Source: Streptomyces smyrnaeus
Lineage (GTDB): Bacteria > Actinomycetota > Actinomycetes > Streptomycetales > Streptomycetaceae
Direction of reading: 5' to 3'
Assembly: GCF_017676345.1 (NCBI RefSeq)
Contig: NZ_JAFFZM010000015.1
Coordinates: 124,001-188,000, forward strand
DNA length: 64,000 nucleotides
In this document: piece by piece, positions 21,501 through 29,274 of the stretch
Numbering within the stretch: the first letter of the stretch is position 1
How the letters are laid out: each line of letters starts with the position of its first letter
Made by a program: the position numbers and the translations under genes
The notes under the pieces: model-generated
Told to the model about the DNA's origin: nothing
Database searches by the model: none
What the model saw: the letters and a program-made list of their open reading frames with translations, nothing else

Positions 21501-22523
21501 ATGAGCGCTGGTTCCGTCGCCCTGGTCGTGCCCGAGGACATCAGGATCCCTTCGTGGGATCTGTACGAGGTGAGCATCCCGTGCACGGTCTTCGGCAAGC
21601 CGCAGCCCGATCTGGCCGAACCCTGGTACGACCTGCGGATGTGCGGGGACGGCACCTCGGTGGAAGGCCGACAGGGCGACGAGCCGGCCGGGTCCGGGCT
21701 CCAGCTGCGCAGTCGCTACGGGCTGGCGGACCTGGCGGGCGCGGACACCGTCATCGTGACGTCGGTGCCCGACGCCTGTGTCGAGGACGGCGCGCCCGTG
21801 CCCGGGGAGTTGGTCGACGCCCTGCGGCACGCCTACGACGGAGGCTCCCGCATGGTCTCGCTGTGCACCGGCGCCTTCGCGCTCGCCGCGGCGGGGCTGC
21901 TGGACGGGCGGCGCGCCACCGCTCACTGGATGCACACCGCACAACTGGCGGAACGGCATCCGAAGGTGCGGGTGGACGACTCGGTGCTGTACGTGGACGA
22001 CGGCGATGTGCTCACCAGCGCCGGACTGACCGCCGGACTTGACCTGTGCCTGCACCTGGTCCGTCGCGACCTGGGCGCACATGTCGCCAACCAACTGGCC
22101 CGCCGGATGGTGGTTCCCGCGCACCGGCCGGGCGGGCAGGCGCAGTTCATCGACCACTCCGTGCCCGCGACGGACCCCCGCGGTCTGGGACCCGTACTGG
22201 CCTGGGCCCTGGAAAACCTGCACCGGCCGCTGACCGTGGAGGACCTGGCCCGGCGCGCCGCACTGAGCCCGCGCACCTTCTACCGGCGGTTGCGCGAGGC
22301 GACCGGGGTGACGCCGCTGCAGTGGCTGCTCAACCAGCGCATCGGCCAGGCGCAGGGCCTGCTGGAGTCCACCTCGCTGCCGCTGGAGAAAGTCGCCGAA
22401 CGCAGCGGACTGGGCACGGCCAACAACCTGCGCCACCACTTCCTCAAGCAGGTCGGCGTCTCACCGACGGACTACCGGCGGACCTTTCCCGCCGCGGGCG
22501 GCGAGCGCCCGCACGGGACCTAG
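21501..22523 (+). CDS. GlxA-family AraC-type transcriptional regulator
   Basis: A 340-residue regulator combining an N-terminal DJ-1/PfpI (class I glutamine amidotransferase-like) domain with a C-terminal AraC HTH. The DJ-1 domain covers about 5-190 and contains the nucleophile-elbow-like SLCTGAFALAAAGLLDGRRATAH. The AraC domain spans about 230-330 (LTVEDLARRAALSPRTFYRRLREATG, then LEKVAERSGLGTANNLRHHFLKQVG). Such proteins usually activate a neighbouring catabolic operon in response to a small molecule. It is divergent from the IRED-like/DinB-like operon, its probable target. Confidence 0.87.
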   Translation: MSAGSVALVVPEDIRIPSWDLYEVSIPCTVFGKPQPDLAEPWYDLRMCGDGTSVEGRQGDEPAGSGLQLRSRYGLADLAGADTVIVTSVPDACVEDGAPVPGELVDALRHAYDGGSRMVSLCTGAFALAAAGLLDGRRATAHWMHTAQLAERHPKVRVDDSVLYVDDGDVLTSAGLTAGLDLCLHLVRRDLGAHVANQLARRMVVPAHRPGGQAQFIDHSVPATDPRGLGPVLAWALENLHRPLTVEDLARRAALSPRTFYRRLREATGVTPLQWLLNQRIGQAQGLLESTSLPLEKVAERSGLGTANNLRHHFLKQVGVSPTDYRRTFPAAGGERPHGT

Positions 22524-22927
22524 ACAAGGGCCGCCAGGCCACCGTGCAAAACCGTGCGCCTGCCGCGCTGGAGCCGGAGCCCCGTCGCACAGGCGTGGGG
22601 GCCCGTTGGGCGGGGTGGGTTCGGCGCTGCTGCCGGGGGGGCAGCCGGGACCCGGCTGACCCCCGGATACCCCCTGGCGGGCTGGTGCCTGCAGGTCGCT
22701 CGGCGGCGGAACCACCAGGCACAGAACCCGGCCAGGACCAGGGCGAGGCCGAGGTGCAGCCCCGTCTCGGCCCGTTGAAGGGCCCAGAAGTCGCCGACGG
22801 GCCGGTATGTCACCTGCTGCTTGTGGCCCACGGCGCCGCGCCGAAGCGGTGCCCAGGTGCCGGCATGCCCACGGCGCTGCGGGGAGGGGTTCGACGCGTC
22901 GTGGAACCATCTCACCCGTCAATGTCG
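22524..22927. other. Intergenic region with a possible membrane-protein remnant
   Basis: About 400 bases without an intact gene. On the minus strand, 22825 to 22700 reads VTYRPVGDFWALQRAETG followed by a hydrophobic helix GLALVLAGFCAWWFRRR, which resembles the final transmembrane segment of streptomycete membrane proteins (ABC-2 permease type). No start, no upstream part and no family-length frame exist, so this is at best a decayed 3' end. The rest shows nothing I can name. Confidence 0.35.
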
Positions 22928-22966
22928 CCTATCGAAATACGATAGGTTACTATCGTTCTTCGATAG
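22928..22966. promoter_or_regulatory. Twin operator in front of the DUF2975-XRE operon
   Basis: Two similar palindromes: CCTATCG-N5-CGATAGG (22928-22946) and CTATCG-N5-CGATAG (22950-22966). Their centres are 21 bp apart, two helical turns, so two dimers could bind on the same DNA face. TAGGTT (22943-22948) and TACTAT (22948-22953) both fit TANNNT -10 elements within the sites. The small XRE regulator encoded downstream is the obvious candidate ligand (inference). Confidence 0.75.
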
Positions 22967-22977
22967 AGGGAGAGGCT

Positions 22978-23478
22978 ATGGGAAAGCTGACAGTGTTCGC
23001 GCTGCGCGCCGTGATCGTGGCGTTGCTCGCCGGCTCCGTGTTCGTACAGGCGGTGATGGTGCCGCTGCTGGCCCGCGATCTGGGGGGATCGGGCGAGGGC
23101 GTCGCGGACCTGCCCCGCGTTCCGATCCTGCTGATCGTTGTCCTGGGGTTCGTGTGTGCCGAGCTCGTCCTGGTCTGCGTATGGCGGCTGGTGACGATGG
23201 TTCGACGCCGAACGGTGTTCTCCTACTCCGCCTTCCGGTACGTGGACCTGGTGACCGGAGCCTTCGCGGGAGCCGCACTCCTCCTGTGGGCGCTCGGTGC
23301 CGTCCTCGCGCCGGGCGAGGCCGTAGCGCCGGGTATCGTCCTCCTGATCGGCGGGGCCGGCCTGGCGGTGCTCGGGGTCGCGCTCATCGTCCTCGTGCTG
23401 CGGATGCTGCTCGCCCAGGCCGTCGCGCGCGACATCGAGGCGTCGCAAATGCAGGCAGAGTTGGACGAGGTGATCTGA
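22978..23478 (+). CDS. DUF2975 family membrane protein
   Basis: A 166-residue integral membrane protein with four transmembrane helices (about 8-33, 53-76, 93-118 and 124-148), matching the DUF2975 family. Such proteins are usually encoded next to a small XRE/YozG-like regulator, as here; their role is unknown, and homologous pairs elsewhere have been described as small regulatory or stress membrane modules. The ATG at 22978 has an excellent GGGAGAGG ribosome site. The stop and the next start overlap (TGATG), which indicates coupled translation. The twin palindrome upstream is probably the operator of this operon. Confidence 0.83.
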   Translation: MGKLTVFALRAVIVALLAGSVFVQAVMVPLLARDLGGSGEGVADLPRVPILLIVVLGFVCAELVLVCVWRLVTMVRRRTVFSYSAFRYVDLVTGAFAGAALLLWALGAVLAPGEAVAPGIVLLIGGAGLAVLGVALIVLVLRMLLAQAVARDIEASQMQAELDEVI

Positions 23479-23729
23479 TGCCGATCGCCGTCGACATCGA
23501 CGTGATGCTGGCCAAGCGGAAGATGACCGTGGGTGAACTCGCCGAACGTGTCGGGATCACCCCGGCAAATCTGGCCGTCCTCAAGAACGGCCGCGCCAAG
23601 GCCGTGCGCTTCTCGACGCTCGCCGCGCTCTGCGAAGTGCTCGACTGCCAGCCGGGAGACCTGCTGCGCTGGGAGGCCGCAGACGGGTCGGGCAGCGTGT
23701 CCGTCCGGGATGCACAGGTCGCCGACTAG
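23478..23729 (+). CDS. Small XRE-family (YozG-like) transcriptional regulator
   Basis: An 83-residue protein consisting almost entirely of one Cro/C1-type HTH: MLAKRKMTVGELAERVGITPANLAVLKNGRAKAVRFSTLAALCEVLDCQPGDLL. The recognition helix is near ITPANLAVLKNG. The C-terminal 15 residues are acidic and Ser-rich. It is the family regularly encoded with DUF2975 membrane proteins. It probably autoregulates the operon through the palindromes at 22928-22966. Confidence 0.87.
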   Translation: MPIAVDIDVMLAKRKMTVGELAERVGITPANLAVLKNGRAKAVRFSTLAALCEVLDCQPGDLLRWEAADGSGSVSVRDAQVAD

Positions 23730-23833
23730 GCTCTTCTCCTCGATCATGCTCTTCGATCACGACCGAAGCCCCCGCCGGTGCGTCGGCGCCGCCGGCCAAC
23801 TGTGGACCATGTCGCCCTCAGGGGCCGAGTTGG

Positions 23834-24469
23834 TCAGCGCCCGTTGTCGGTCAACAGTTGAGAGCCGAGGGTGTCGTACGCCCATTGCTCCCACTTGGCC
23901 GGTGGCCACCCGCGGTCTCGGGTGAGGACCAGGAAGAGCTCTGGGCTGAGGATGGCGTAGAGGATGTCCGCCGCTTCGCCTACGGGGATGGCGGGGCGGG
24001 CGCCTGGCTTCTCGGTCAGGGACTTCGCCGCGGTGGAGATCACTGTGTACCGCGGGTCTGCCTGATCCGGCCACAACTCTCGGATCTCCGGGTTGGTCGC
24101 CGCCGCGGCGCGGACCATCTCGTTGATGGCCGCGACGCGTTCGAGTGTCCCGCGGGTGCCGGTGACCAGTGCGGCCAGTGCGGACTCGGCGGTGGGTGCG
24201 GTCGTGACCTCCGTGAACCAGGGTCGATCCATCGTCGGCACGGGTTCGTCGTCGCCCGCGATCGCGACATCGACAAGTTCCTTGAGCAGTGAGGGCTTGT
24301 TCCGAAAGACGAAGTAGATCGTCTGCACCGCCACCCCTGCCCGGTCGGCGATCTCCTGCAGTTTCGTCGCCCCGTAGCCCTGCTCGACGAAGAGTGCGCC
24401 GGCCGCCTCGATGATCCGTCGCCGTGTCTCCTGAGCTTTGCCGCCCTGCTTCCCCTTGCCCTTACCCAT
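23834..24469 (-). CDS. TetR-family transcriptional regulator
   Basis: A 211-residue repressor-type protein. After a Lys/Gly-rich start (GKGKGKQGGKAQ) the TetR HTH covers about 13-60: ETRRRIIEAAGALFVEQGYGATKLQEIADRAGVAVQTIYFVFRNK. The ligand-binding domain fills the rest and contains a WPPAKWEQWAYDTLGSQL tail. It is divergent from a methyltransferase gene, with one perfect palindrome between them, the standard layout for an autoregulated TetR controlling its neighbour. Ligand unknown. Confidence 0.87.
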   Translation of the reverse strand: MGKGKGKQGGKAQETRRRIIEAAGALFVEQGYGATKLQEIADRAGVAVQTIYFVFRNKPSLLKELVDVAIAGDDEPVPTMDRPWFTEVTTAPTAESALAALVTGTRGTLERVAAINEMVRAAAATNPEIRELWPDQADPRYTVISTAAKSLTEKPGARPAIPVGEAADILYAILSPELFLVLTRDRGWPPAKWEQWAYDTLGSQLLTDNGR

Positions 24470-24483
24470 GTCTGGAGTCTATA

Positions 24484-24502
24484 TCTAGAGTTAAGCTCTA
24501 GA
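24484..24502. promoter_or_regulatory. 19-bp palindromic operator between tetR and methyltransferase genes
   Basis: TCTAGAG-TTAAG-CTCTAGA, perfect 7-bp arms around a 5-base centre, followed by a further half-site ACTCTAG at 24508-24514. It lies 15 bases from the TetR start and 29 from the methyltransferase start and is the likely TetR binding site. Confidence 0.72.
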
Positions 24503-24530
24503 GGTTGACTCTAGTCATGGGAGGCAAGCC

Positions 24531-25367
24531 GTGCACACGTTCGCCAATCGTCAGCAGGCAGAGGCATGGAACGACTGGGAGGGCGTCCTCTGGGCCGAAC
24601 AACCCGAGCGTTACAACGGGATGATGGGTGCCTTCAACGCACCTCTCTTCGCCGCTGCGGACGTCACAGCCCAGGACCGGGTCCTCGACGTCGGCTGCGG
24701 CACCGGCCAGACGACGCGCCTCGCAGCGCAACGGGCGTACGAAGGAAACGTCCTGGGTGTCGATCTGTCCGCGCCGATGCTGGAACGCGCCCGCCGTGAC
24801 GCAGCCGCGGAAGGTCTCGACAACGTCACCTTCGAGCAGGGCGACGCACAGGTGCACCCGTTCCCCGACCGCGGGTTCGATGTCCTCATCAGCCGCGGCG
24901 GTGTCATGTTCTTCGCCGACCACATCGCAGCCTTCACCCATCTCAGGCATGCGCTGGTGCCAGCCGGCCGACTCGCGTTCCTCGGCCCTCAGCCCGCGGG
25001 CCCGGACAGCGCCTACGCCCGCGCAACCGCCGCACTCTCGCCGTTCCTGCGCGAGGCATCCCCCGCCTCCAGGGGCATGGGATCGCTTCTCGACCCAGCC
25101 CGCATCCGCCACGTGCTCGCCGCCGGCGGGTTCACCGACATCGAGGTGGCTCCGGTCGAGGCGCCCATGACCTTCGGCGCCGACGCTGAGGAGGCCGCCG
25201 ACTTCCTCTTCTCCATGGGCCCGACGCGCTACAACCTGCGCAATGTCGACCCGGCAACCATCGCCCGTGTCCGTGCCGAAGTGCACGACGCGCTGACGGA
25301 GTTCGAGACTGCCGACGGTGTCTGCATCCCCGGGGCGGTCTGGATCGTCACAGCGAGGCGTGCGTGA
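24531..25367 (+). CDS. Class I SAM-dependent methyltransferase
   Basis: A 278-residue cytoplasmic methyltransferase. Motif I is VLDVGCGTGQTTRLAA (about residues 50-65), motif II ends in VLGVDLSAPMLERARRDA, and the acidic-hydrophobic motif FEQGDAQVHPFPDRGFDVLISRGGVMFFAD follows. The C-terminal region resembles UbiE/Methyltransf_25-type small-molecule methyltransferases. Substrate unknown. GTG at 24531 has a GGGAGGC ribosome site 6-8 bases upstream, which favours this start. It is probably controlled by the divergent TetR. Confidence 0.86.
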   Translation: MHTFANRQQAEAWNDWEGVLWAEQPERYNGMMGAFNAPLFAAADVTAQDRVLDVGCGTGQTTRLAAQRAYEGNVLGVDLSAPMLERARRDAAAEGLDNVTFEQGDAQVHPFPDRGFDVLISRGGVMFFADHIAAFTHLRHALVPAGRLAFLGPQPAGPDSAYARATAALSPFLREASPASRGMGSLLDPARIRHVLAAGGFTDIEVAPVEAPMTFGADAEEAADFLFSMGPTRYNLRNVDPATIARVRAEVHDALTEFETADGVCIPGAVWIVTARRA

Positions 25368-25527
25368 TCCGTTCGAGCGAGCGACACATCGTTCCAGGCG
25401 CGTATCGGAAGCGGATCATGGCGGACCGCTTGCCTTACCTCAGTGGTAATCGCCTCGACGTGCCCCCGCAGGCAGGATCGGTGATCTCTCCGCGTCGAAG
25501 GACGCGGACCAGGACGGAAGGTCAGTC

Positions 25528-25968
25528 ATGTCCATAGCCGCATCTACCGACATGCGCACTGTGGTCGAGGAGTTGCTGCGCAGAATCGGCGAGGGCGATC
25601 CCGAGCGCATCGCCGAGCTGTATGCCGACCAGAGCGATTGGAAGCTCGACTGGCCGGAGGCCGAACACGGCCGTACTGCCACGCCGTGGATCCGTCACCG
25701 GTCCACCCGGGCCGACGCGGCCGCCCACTATCGCGAGCTTGCCGAGTACCACGTGCCGGAATTGGTGGCGACCGAGGTCGAGCGCATCCTTGTCGACGGA
25801 AGCGACGCGGTCGTGCTCGGCGAGATCCGTCAGACCGCCCGGCCCACCGGGCGTGCCTATCAGGCGCGGTTCGCTCTGCATCTCACCGTCGAAGACGGCC
25901 TTGTCACCCGGCACCATGTGTACGAGGACAGCCTCGCCGTCGCCCAGGCGTTCGAGGCGGAGAAGTGA
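25528..25968 (+). CDS. SnoaL/NTF2-like fold protein
   Basis: A 146-residue single-domain protein of the NTF2/SnoaL superfamily: a helical start (DMRTVVEELLRRIGEGDPERIAELYADQSDWKLDWP) then curved sheet strands (LVATEVERILVDGSDAVVLGEIRQTARPTGRAYQARFALHLTVEDGLVTRHHVYEDS). Members are small enzymes (cyclases, isomerases, limonene-epoxide-hydrolase-like) or ligand binders. The HHVYEDSLAV end is typical. No operon partner is evident; it lies alone between the methyltransferase gene and a region of decayed genes. Confidence 0.8.
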   Translation: MSIAASTDMRTVVEELLRRIGEGDPERIAELYADQSDWKLDWPEAEHGRTATPWIRHRSTRADAAAHYRELAEYHVPELVATEVERILVDGSDAVVLGEIRQTARPTGRAYQARFALHLTVEDGLVTRHHVYEDSLAVAQAFEAEK

Positions 25969-26134
25969 AGGGCCACGGGGGCGACGAGTAGCCATGCCCT
26001 CAGCACGCGACCTGTGACCGTTGTAGGTGGCTCCTGCCGTGCGCGGCAGCAGTCGCACCGCCCACTCCTGGGTCTTCCAGGGAGTTCCGGGAGTTGGAGT
26101 GACGGAGACCGTGGAGTCTGACGCGGATTCGGGC

Positions 26135-26409
26135 GGGCTGGGCGAGAAGGGCGACCACGGCGTTCAGGGCCGTTCCGATGCCGATCCCCCGACGGTCCAG
26201 CCGAGCGCCTTGGCGCTGTTGCGGGTGAACCAGTCGTTGATCCGCTGCAGCACCGGCTCGGCGCGGTCGTGCGCGGCGATCCGGACGGCGCGCACTCACC
26301 CCGGGGTGAGCAACAGCCAGATCGGATTCAGCAGGGTGCCGAAGCTTGTGCTGCTCAGCAGCCCAGCCCAGCCCAGCCCTGCCAGTGCCAGCGCCAGTGT
26401 CGCGCTCAT
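26135..26409 (-). pseudogene. Degenerate GAP-family (LysE-like) membrane protein
   Basis: The first 37 codons (MSATLALALAGLGWAG, then SSTSFGTLLNPIWLLLTPG) resemble the N-terminus of streptomycete GAP-family membrane proteins, and start in ATGA overlap with the TetR fragment. A TGA (26296-26298) follows, and the same frame continues as RIAAHDRAEPVLQRINDWF and TRNSAKALGWTVGG, like the C-terminal end of the same family. The frame then breaks at a G5 run (26186-26190) and resumes one frame over as IGIGTALNAVVALLAQP. About 140 central residues are missing, so this is a remnant with an internal deletion, one stop and one frameshift. A 4x GGGCT run sits in its first helix. Confidence 0.68.
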
Positions 26410-26816
26410 CGGTCGAACGGCCGGTCGACGTAAGCGTTCATAGCGGCGCTGATGCGGGACGCGTCGAACCCGTCCCCGGTCGCCGCGTGGTGCAGGCACC
26501 GTCCGTCCACGAACGCGACCAGAGCCGCCGCCTCCGCCTCGGTGCCGACATCCGCGGCGAGTTCGCGGGCCCGTTGCGCGCCGCACAATGCCTCCTCGAC
26601 GCCCAGCAGGAACCGCACGGTAGCGTCGCGGTGACTCGCAGCCATGTCGGCGTCGGTGAGCGACGCCTGCACAAAGCCGAGCCAGACCCGGAGCTCGGCG
26701 CGGCGCTCGGCCGTCAGCGGCAGGGACGTCTCCATCAGCCGCACGACGAACCCGCGGATCGGCGGCTCGACCGGGATGGCGGCGGCAGAGCCACTTCGAC
26801 TCTGACCGCCCGCCAC
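26406..26816 (-). pseudogene. TetR-family regulator lacking its DNA-binding domain
   Basis: The 136-codon frame contains a C-terminal TetR ligand domain of the BetI-like type: LPLTAERRAELRVWLGFVQ, ASHRDATVRFLLGVEEAL, LVAFVDGRCLHHAATGDGFD. The N-terminal HTH expected in front of it is absent; the upstream codons are unrelated, and the VOC gene begins at once beyond. So this is a 5'-truncated gene. Its stop overlaps the start of the broken GAP-family gene, the normal arrangement of a regulator-transporter pair; both members have decayed. A truncated dimerisation domain could in principle still be made. Confidence 0.62.
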
Positions 26817-26823
26817 ATGCGCG

Positions 26824-27171
26824 TCAGGCCACCGGGTTCTCCATCAGGGTGACCAGGTTGCCGTCGGGATCCTGCAGCTGGGCGAAGCGGGTGCGTTCGC
26901 CGCCGGTCTGCACCGGCCCTGCGTTCTGGCCGCGCTCCGCGAGCTCGGCCAAGGCCCGGTCCAGCTCCGGCACCTCCAGGTTGAGCAGGGTGGAACCAGC
27001 ACGCTGCGGATCCTGGAAGACCTGGAGCCAGCCGCCCGGGGTGAGGTGCCAGTCGGCCAGCGACGGCATCGGCCGCGTGTCCGCCGGGCGGCCCAGCAGC
27101 CGTTCGTACCAGGCGACCGCCGCCTCCACGTCCCTCACGGGCGCGACCATCAGAACTCGGGCGACATCCAT
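26824..27171 (-). CDS. VOC-family (glyoxalase/dioxygenase-like) protein
   Basis: A 115-residue vicinal-oxygen-chelate protein. It shows the paired beta-alpha-beta-beta-beta units: ARVLMVAPVRDVEAAVAWYERLLGR, then WHLTPGGWLQVFQDP, LNLEVPELDRALAELAERG, and RFAQLQDPDGNLVTLMEN with the metal-ligand-type Glu near the end. Single-domain VOC proteins act as dimers in antibiotic binding or small-molecule chemistry; the substrate is unknown. I chose ATG at 27171, with GGAGCAGG about 8 bases upstream; a GTG at 27180 would add three residues but sits too close to that site. Confidence 0.8.
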   Translation of the reverse strand: MDVARVLMVAPVRDVEAAVAWYERLLGRPADTRPMPSLADWHLTPGGWLQVFQDPQRAGSTLLNLEVPELDRALAELAERGQNAGPVQTGGERTRFAQLQDPDGNLVTLMENPVA

Positions 27172-27534
27172 GGAGATCACCTGCTCCCTGCTCGATCCGG
27201 TGCGTCTTCCTCTACAGACAGCGAGCGAGTACGGAACTCATCGCAGCACGCTTTCAAATCCCGCCTCGAAACACCCGCCACCACCCCGCGCACGCTCAGG
27301 TTCATGACGGGAGGCTGAGCAGCGGAGGCTGATTCCCGAGCTGCCCACGATCTGCGGCTCTTGGCGGCCCACGGCTCCCTGGTGACCCACGGCTCCCGGG
27401 CGGCATCGGGCGGCGTGAACGTGAACCGCCGCCGTGGCACGGGGATGTGGACGCCCTGGCGGCTGTGGCGGTGGGGGCAAGCCCGTTCCGCAAGATCGGC
27501 GGCGGTCGTGGGCGGACGCTGGTAGTAGTCGGCC
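27172..27534. other. About 360 bp without a recognisable gene
   Basis: No frame here has family-like sequence. I see a short direct repeat of CCCACGGCTCCC (near 27370 and 27387) and a GGCGGC/GCCGCC hairpin near 27408-27433. The promoters of the VOC gene and of the downstream plus-strand gene must lie inside, but no clear -35/-10 pair is visible. Confidence 0.4.
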
Positions 27535-27999
27535 ATGGCTGGAGAACTGTGGACCCCCGTGATTTCGATAGTTGCTGTGGCCGTGGGAGGTGCGTTGACG
27601 TTTCTGACGCAACGTACGACACAGCGGGCGGCCGACCGGGCCGAGGAGCAAAGACGGGCTGCGGCGCTGGCAGAGGAGCGTCGCGCTGAGCAGATCAGGA
27701 CGGTGCTGGAGTTCATCCGGTTCTCGCTGGAGGCCGAGGGCGTGGCTCATGCGCGGCCGCCCCAGTGGGAGGTCGGTGATGAGTGGTACCGGACAGCCAG
27801 GCCGGCGATGGACGGCCTTCGAATAGCCGAGAACGGCGTCTTGCTGTTGTGCTCCTCCCTTCTCCATGCACCGACGACCGCCTATGCCCGCGCCCTCAAT
27901 CAAGCGGTCTGGCAGGCGCACGACGGGAGCAGCCTGGCTGAGCGCCTGGAACCGTACAAGGCGGAGTTTCTCGCTGTCGCGCGCCGCAGTATGACCTGA
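27535..27999 (+). CDS. Hypothetical protein with N-terminal membrane helix and coiled coil
   Basis: A 154-residue protein. Residues about 6-26 (WTPVISIVAVAVGGALTFLT) form a membrane anchor. They are followed by a charged coiled-coil (QRAADRAEEQRRAAALAEERRAEQIRT), which is a recurrent layout in streptomycete proteins anchored with a cytoplasmic C-terminus. The remaining 90 residues are helical with no motif I recognise. ATG at 27535 precedes the anchor directly. Function unknown; it converges on the MFS gene with a 9-base gap. Confidence 0.68.
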   Translation: MAGELWTPVISIVAVAVGGALTFLTQRTTQRAADRAEEQRRAAALAEERRAEQIRTVLEFIRFSLEAEGVAHARPPQWEVGDEWYRTARPAMDGLRIAENGVLLLCSSLLHAPTTAYARALNQAVWQAHDGSSLAERLEPYKAEFLAVARRSMT

Positions 28000-28008
28000 C
28001 GCCGCGGG

Positions 28009-29274
28009 TCACAACCGTTCGTCGCCGCGGCTACCAGCACGGTCCGCTTCGTGGTGCACGGCCGACTCCTCGCAACGCGTGGCCACGGCCCGGGGTCTGT
28101 TGCGGCGGCTGTTGCCCCCGATGGTGACGGCGCTTACGGAACGAGGCGTCAGCCGGGTGATCAGGACGGCGAGTACAAGCCCGCCCGCGGTGGCGAGTGC
28201 GGCCCATCCCGGCAGTGCGTCCGCGGTGACGCCCCCGGCGAGCAGGGCGCTGCCCCCGGCCGATCCCGCGGCGGATCCGAGGTACATCGCGGCCATCTGG
28301 AAGGCGACGATGGGCATGGCCTGCTCCGTACGGTCCCGGGTGAGCGCCTGTTGCAGGACCGGCACGCTGATCCAGCCGCTCGCCCCCCACGCCGCGGTGG
28401 CGACCAGCCATGCCACGGGAGTGTCGACAAGCTGGATGACGAGGAAGGAGGTGAGGAGGAATGCCGGGACGACGGGCATCAGCCGTCGGGGTCCCAGAGC
28501 GTCGAGGGGTTTGCCGATCAGGCCCGAGCCGAGTACGCCTCCGATGCCCCAGGCCCAGACGAGTGCGAAGCCCCAGCCGTTCAGGCCGCGTTCGTCCGCC
28601 ATCGGCAGCAGGTAGGTGTACAGACCGAGGCTGGCCATCCCGAGGACGAAGGACAGCGTGACGCCGAAGGCGACGCGCGGGCTCCTGAGAACGGCGCCGT
28701 GGCCGGAGCGGCGGGAGGCGGGGAGCTGCGGCAGCGTGCCGGAGCGCAGGGCGAGGGCGAGCATGCTCAGTACGCCGATGAGCACGACGAAGCCCATCGT
28801 CCCCCGCCACCCCATGTGCTGGCTGATCAGCATGCCGAGCGGTACCCCGGCGACGGTCCCGGTGGAGAGGCCGAAGGTCACCAGGGCCATGGCGCGTCCG
28901 CGTTCGTGGTCCGCCACGAGCGCCCCGGCCGTCGCCGTGGCGACCGCGGTGAGTACACCGGCCCCTGCGCCCGCTACGACGCGGGAGGTCAGGAAGACGC
29001 CGAACGTCGGTGCCAGCGCGGTGGCGAGGTTGCCGAGGTTGAACGTACCCAGCGCGACCAGCAGTGCCGTACGGGTCGATCTGCCCACCAGGACGCGGGA
29101 GAGGGAGGGGCCCGCGGCAGCGTAGGCGGCGGTGAACGCGGTGACGCCGAGTCCGATCGCTCCGGCTGTCGTGGCCAGGGAGTCGGCCATGTCCGGCAGG
29201 ACGCCGGCAAGTACGTAGGCGTCGATACCCAGGGAGACCGCGGCGACGACCAGCGGCCAGATCTTCCGGATCAC
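28009..29274 (-). CDS. MFS transporter (drug efflux type)
   Basis: A 421-residue major facilitator protein with 12 predicted helices. The first is KIWPLVVAAVSLGIDAYVLAGVLP. Loop 2-3 contains the motif-A-like SRVLVGRSTRTALL, and helix 5 contains the antiporter-type GLSTGTVAGVPLGMLI (motif C-like), consistent with the DHA1 drug-proton antiporters. The C-terminal tail of about 30 residues is charged. The GTG at 29274 overlaps the stop of the ArsR gene (GTGA), so regulator and pump are coupled. This pairing suggests export of a compound sensed by the ArsR-type repressor. Confidence 0.86.
   Translation of the reverse strand: MIRKIWPLVVAAVSLGIDAYVLAGVLPDMADSLATTAGAIGLGVTAFTAAYAAAGPSLSRVLVGRSTRTALLVALGTFNLGNLATALAPTFGVFLTSRVVAGAGAGVLTAVATATAGALVADHERGRAMALVTFGLSTGTVAGVPLGMLISQHMGWRGTMGFVVLIGVLSMLALALRSGTLPQLPASRRSGHGAVLRSPRVAFGVTLSFVLGMASLGLYTYLLPMADERGLNGWGFALVWAWGIGGVLGSGLIGKPLDALGPRRLMPVVPAFLLTSFLVIQLVDTPVAWLVATAAWGASGWISVPVLQQALTRDRTEQAMPIVAFQMAAMYLGSAAGSAGGSALLAGGVTADALPGWAALATAGGLVLAVLITRLTPRSVSAVTIGGNSRRNRPRAVATRCEESAVHHEADRAGSRGDERL

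Noticed and set aside
23730..23833. A small gene between the XRE and TetR genes
   Set aside because: The gap is about 100 bases between convergent genes and no frame has a ribosome site or plausible product.
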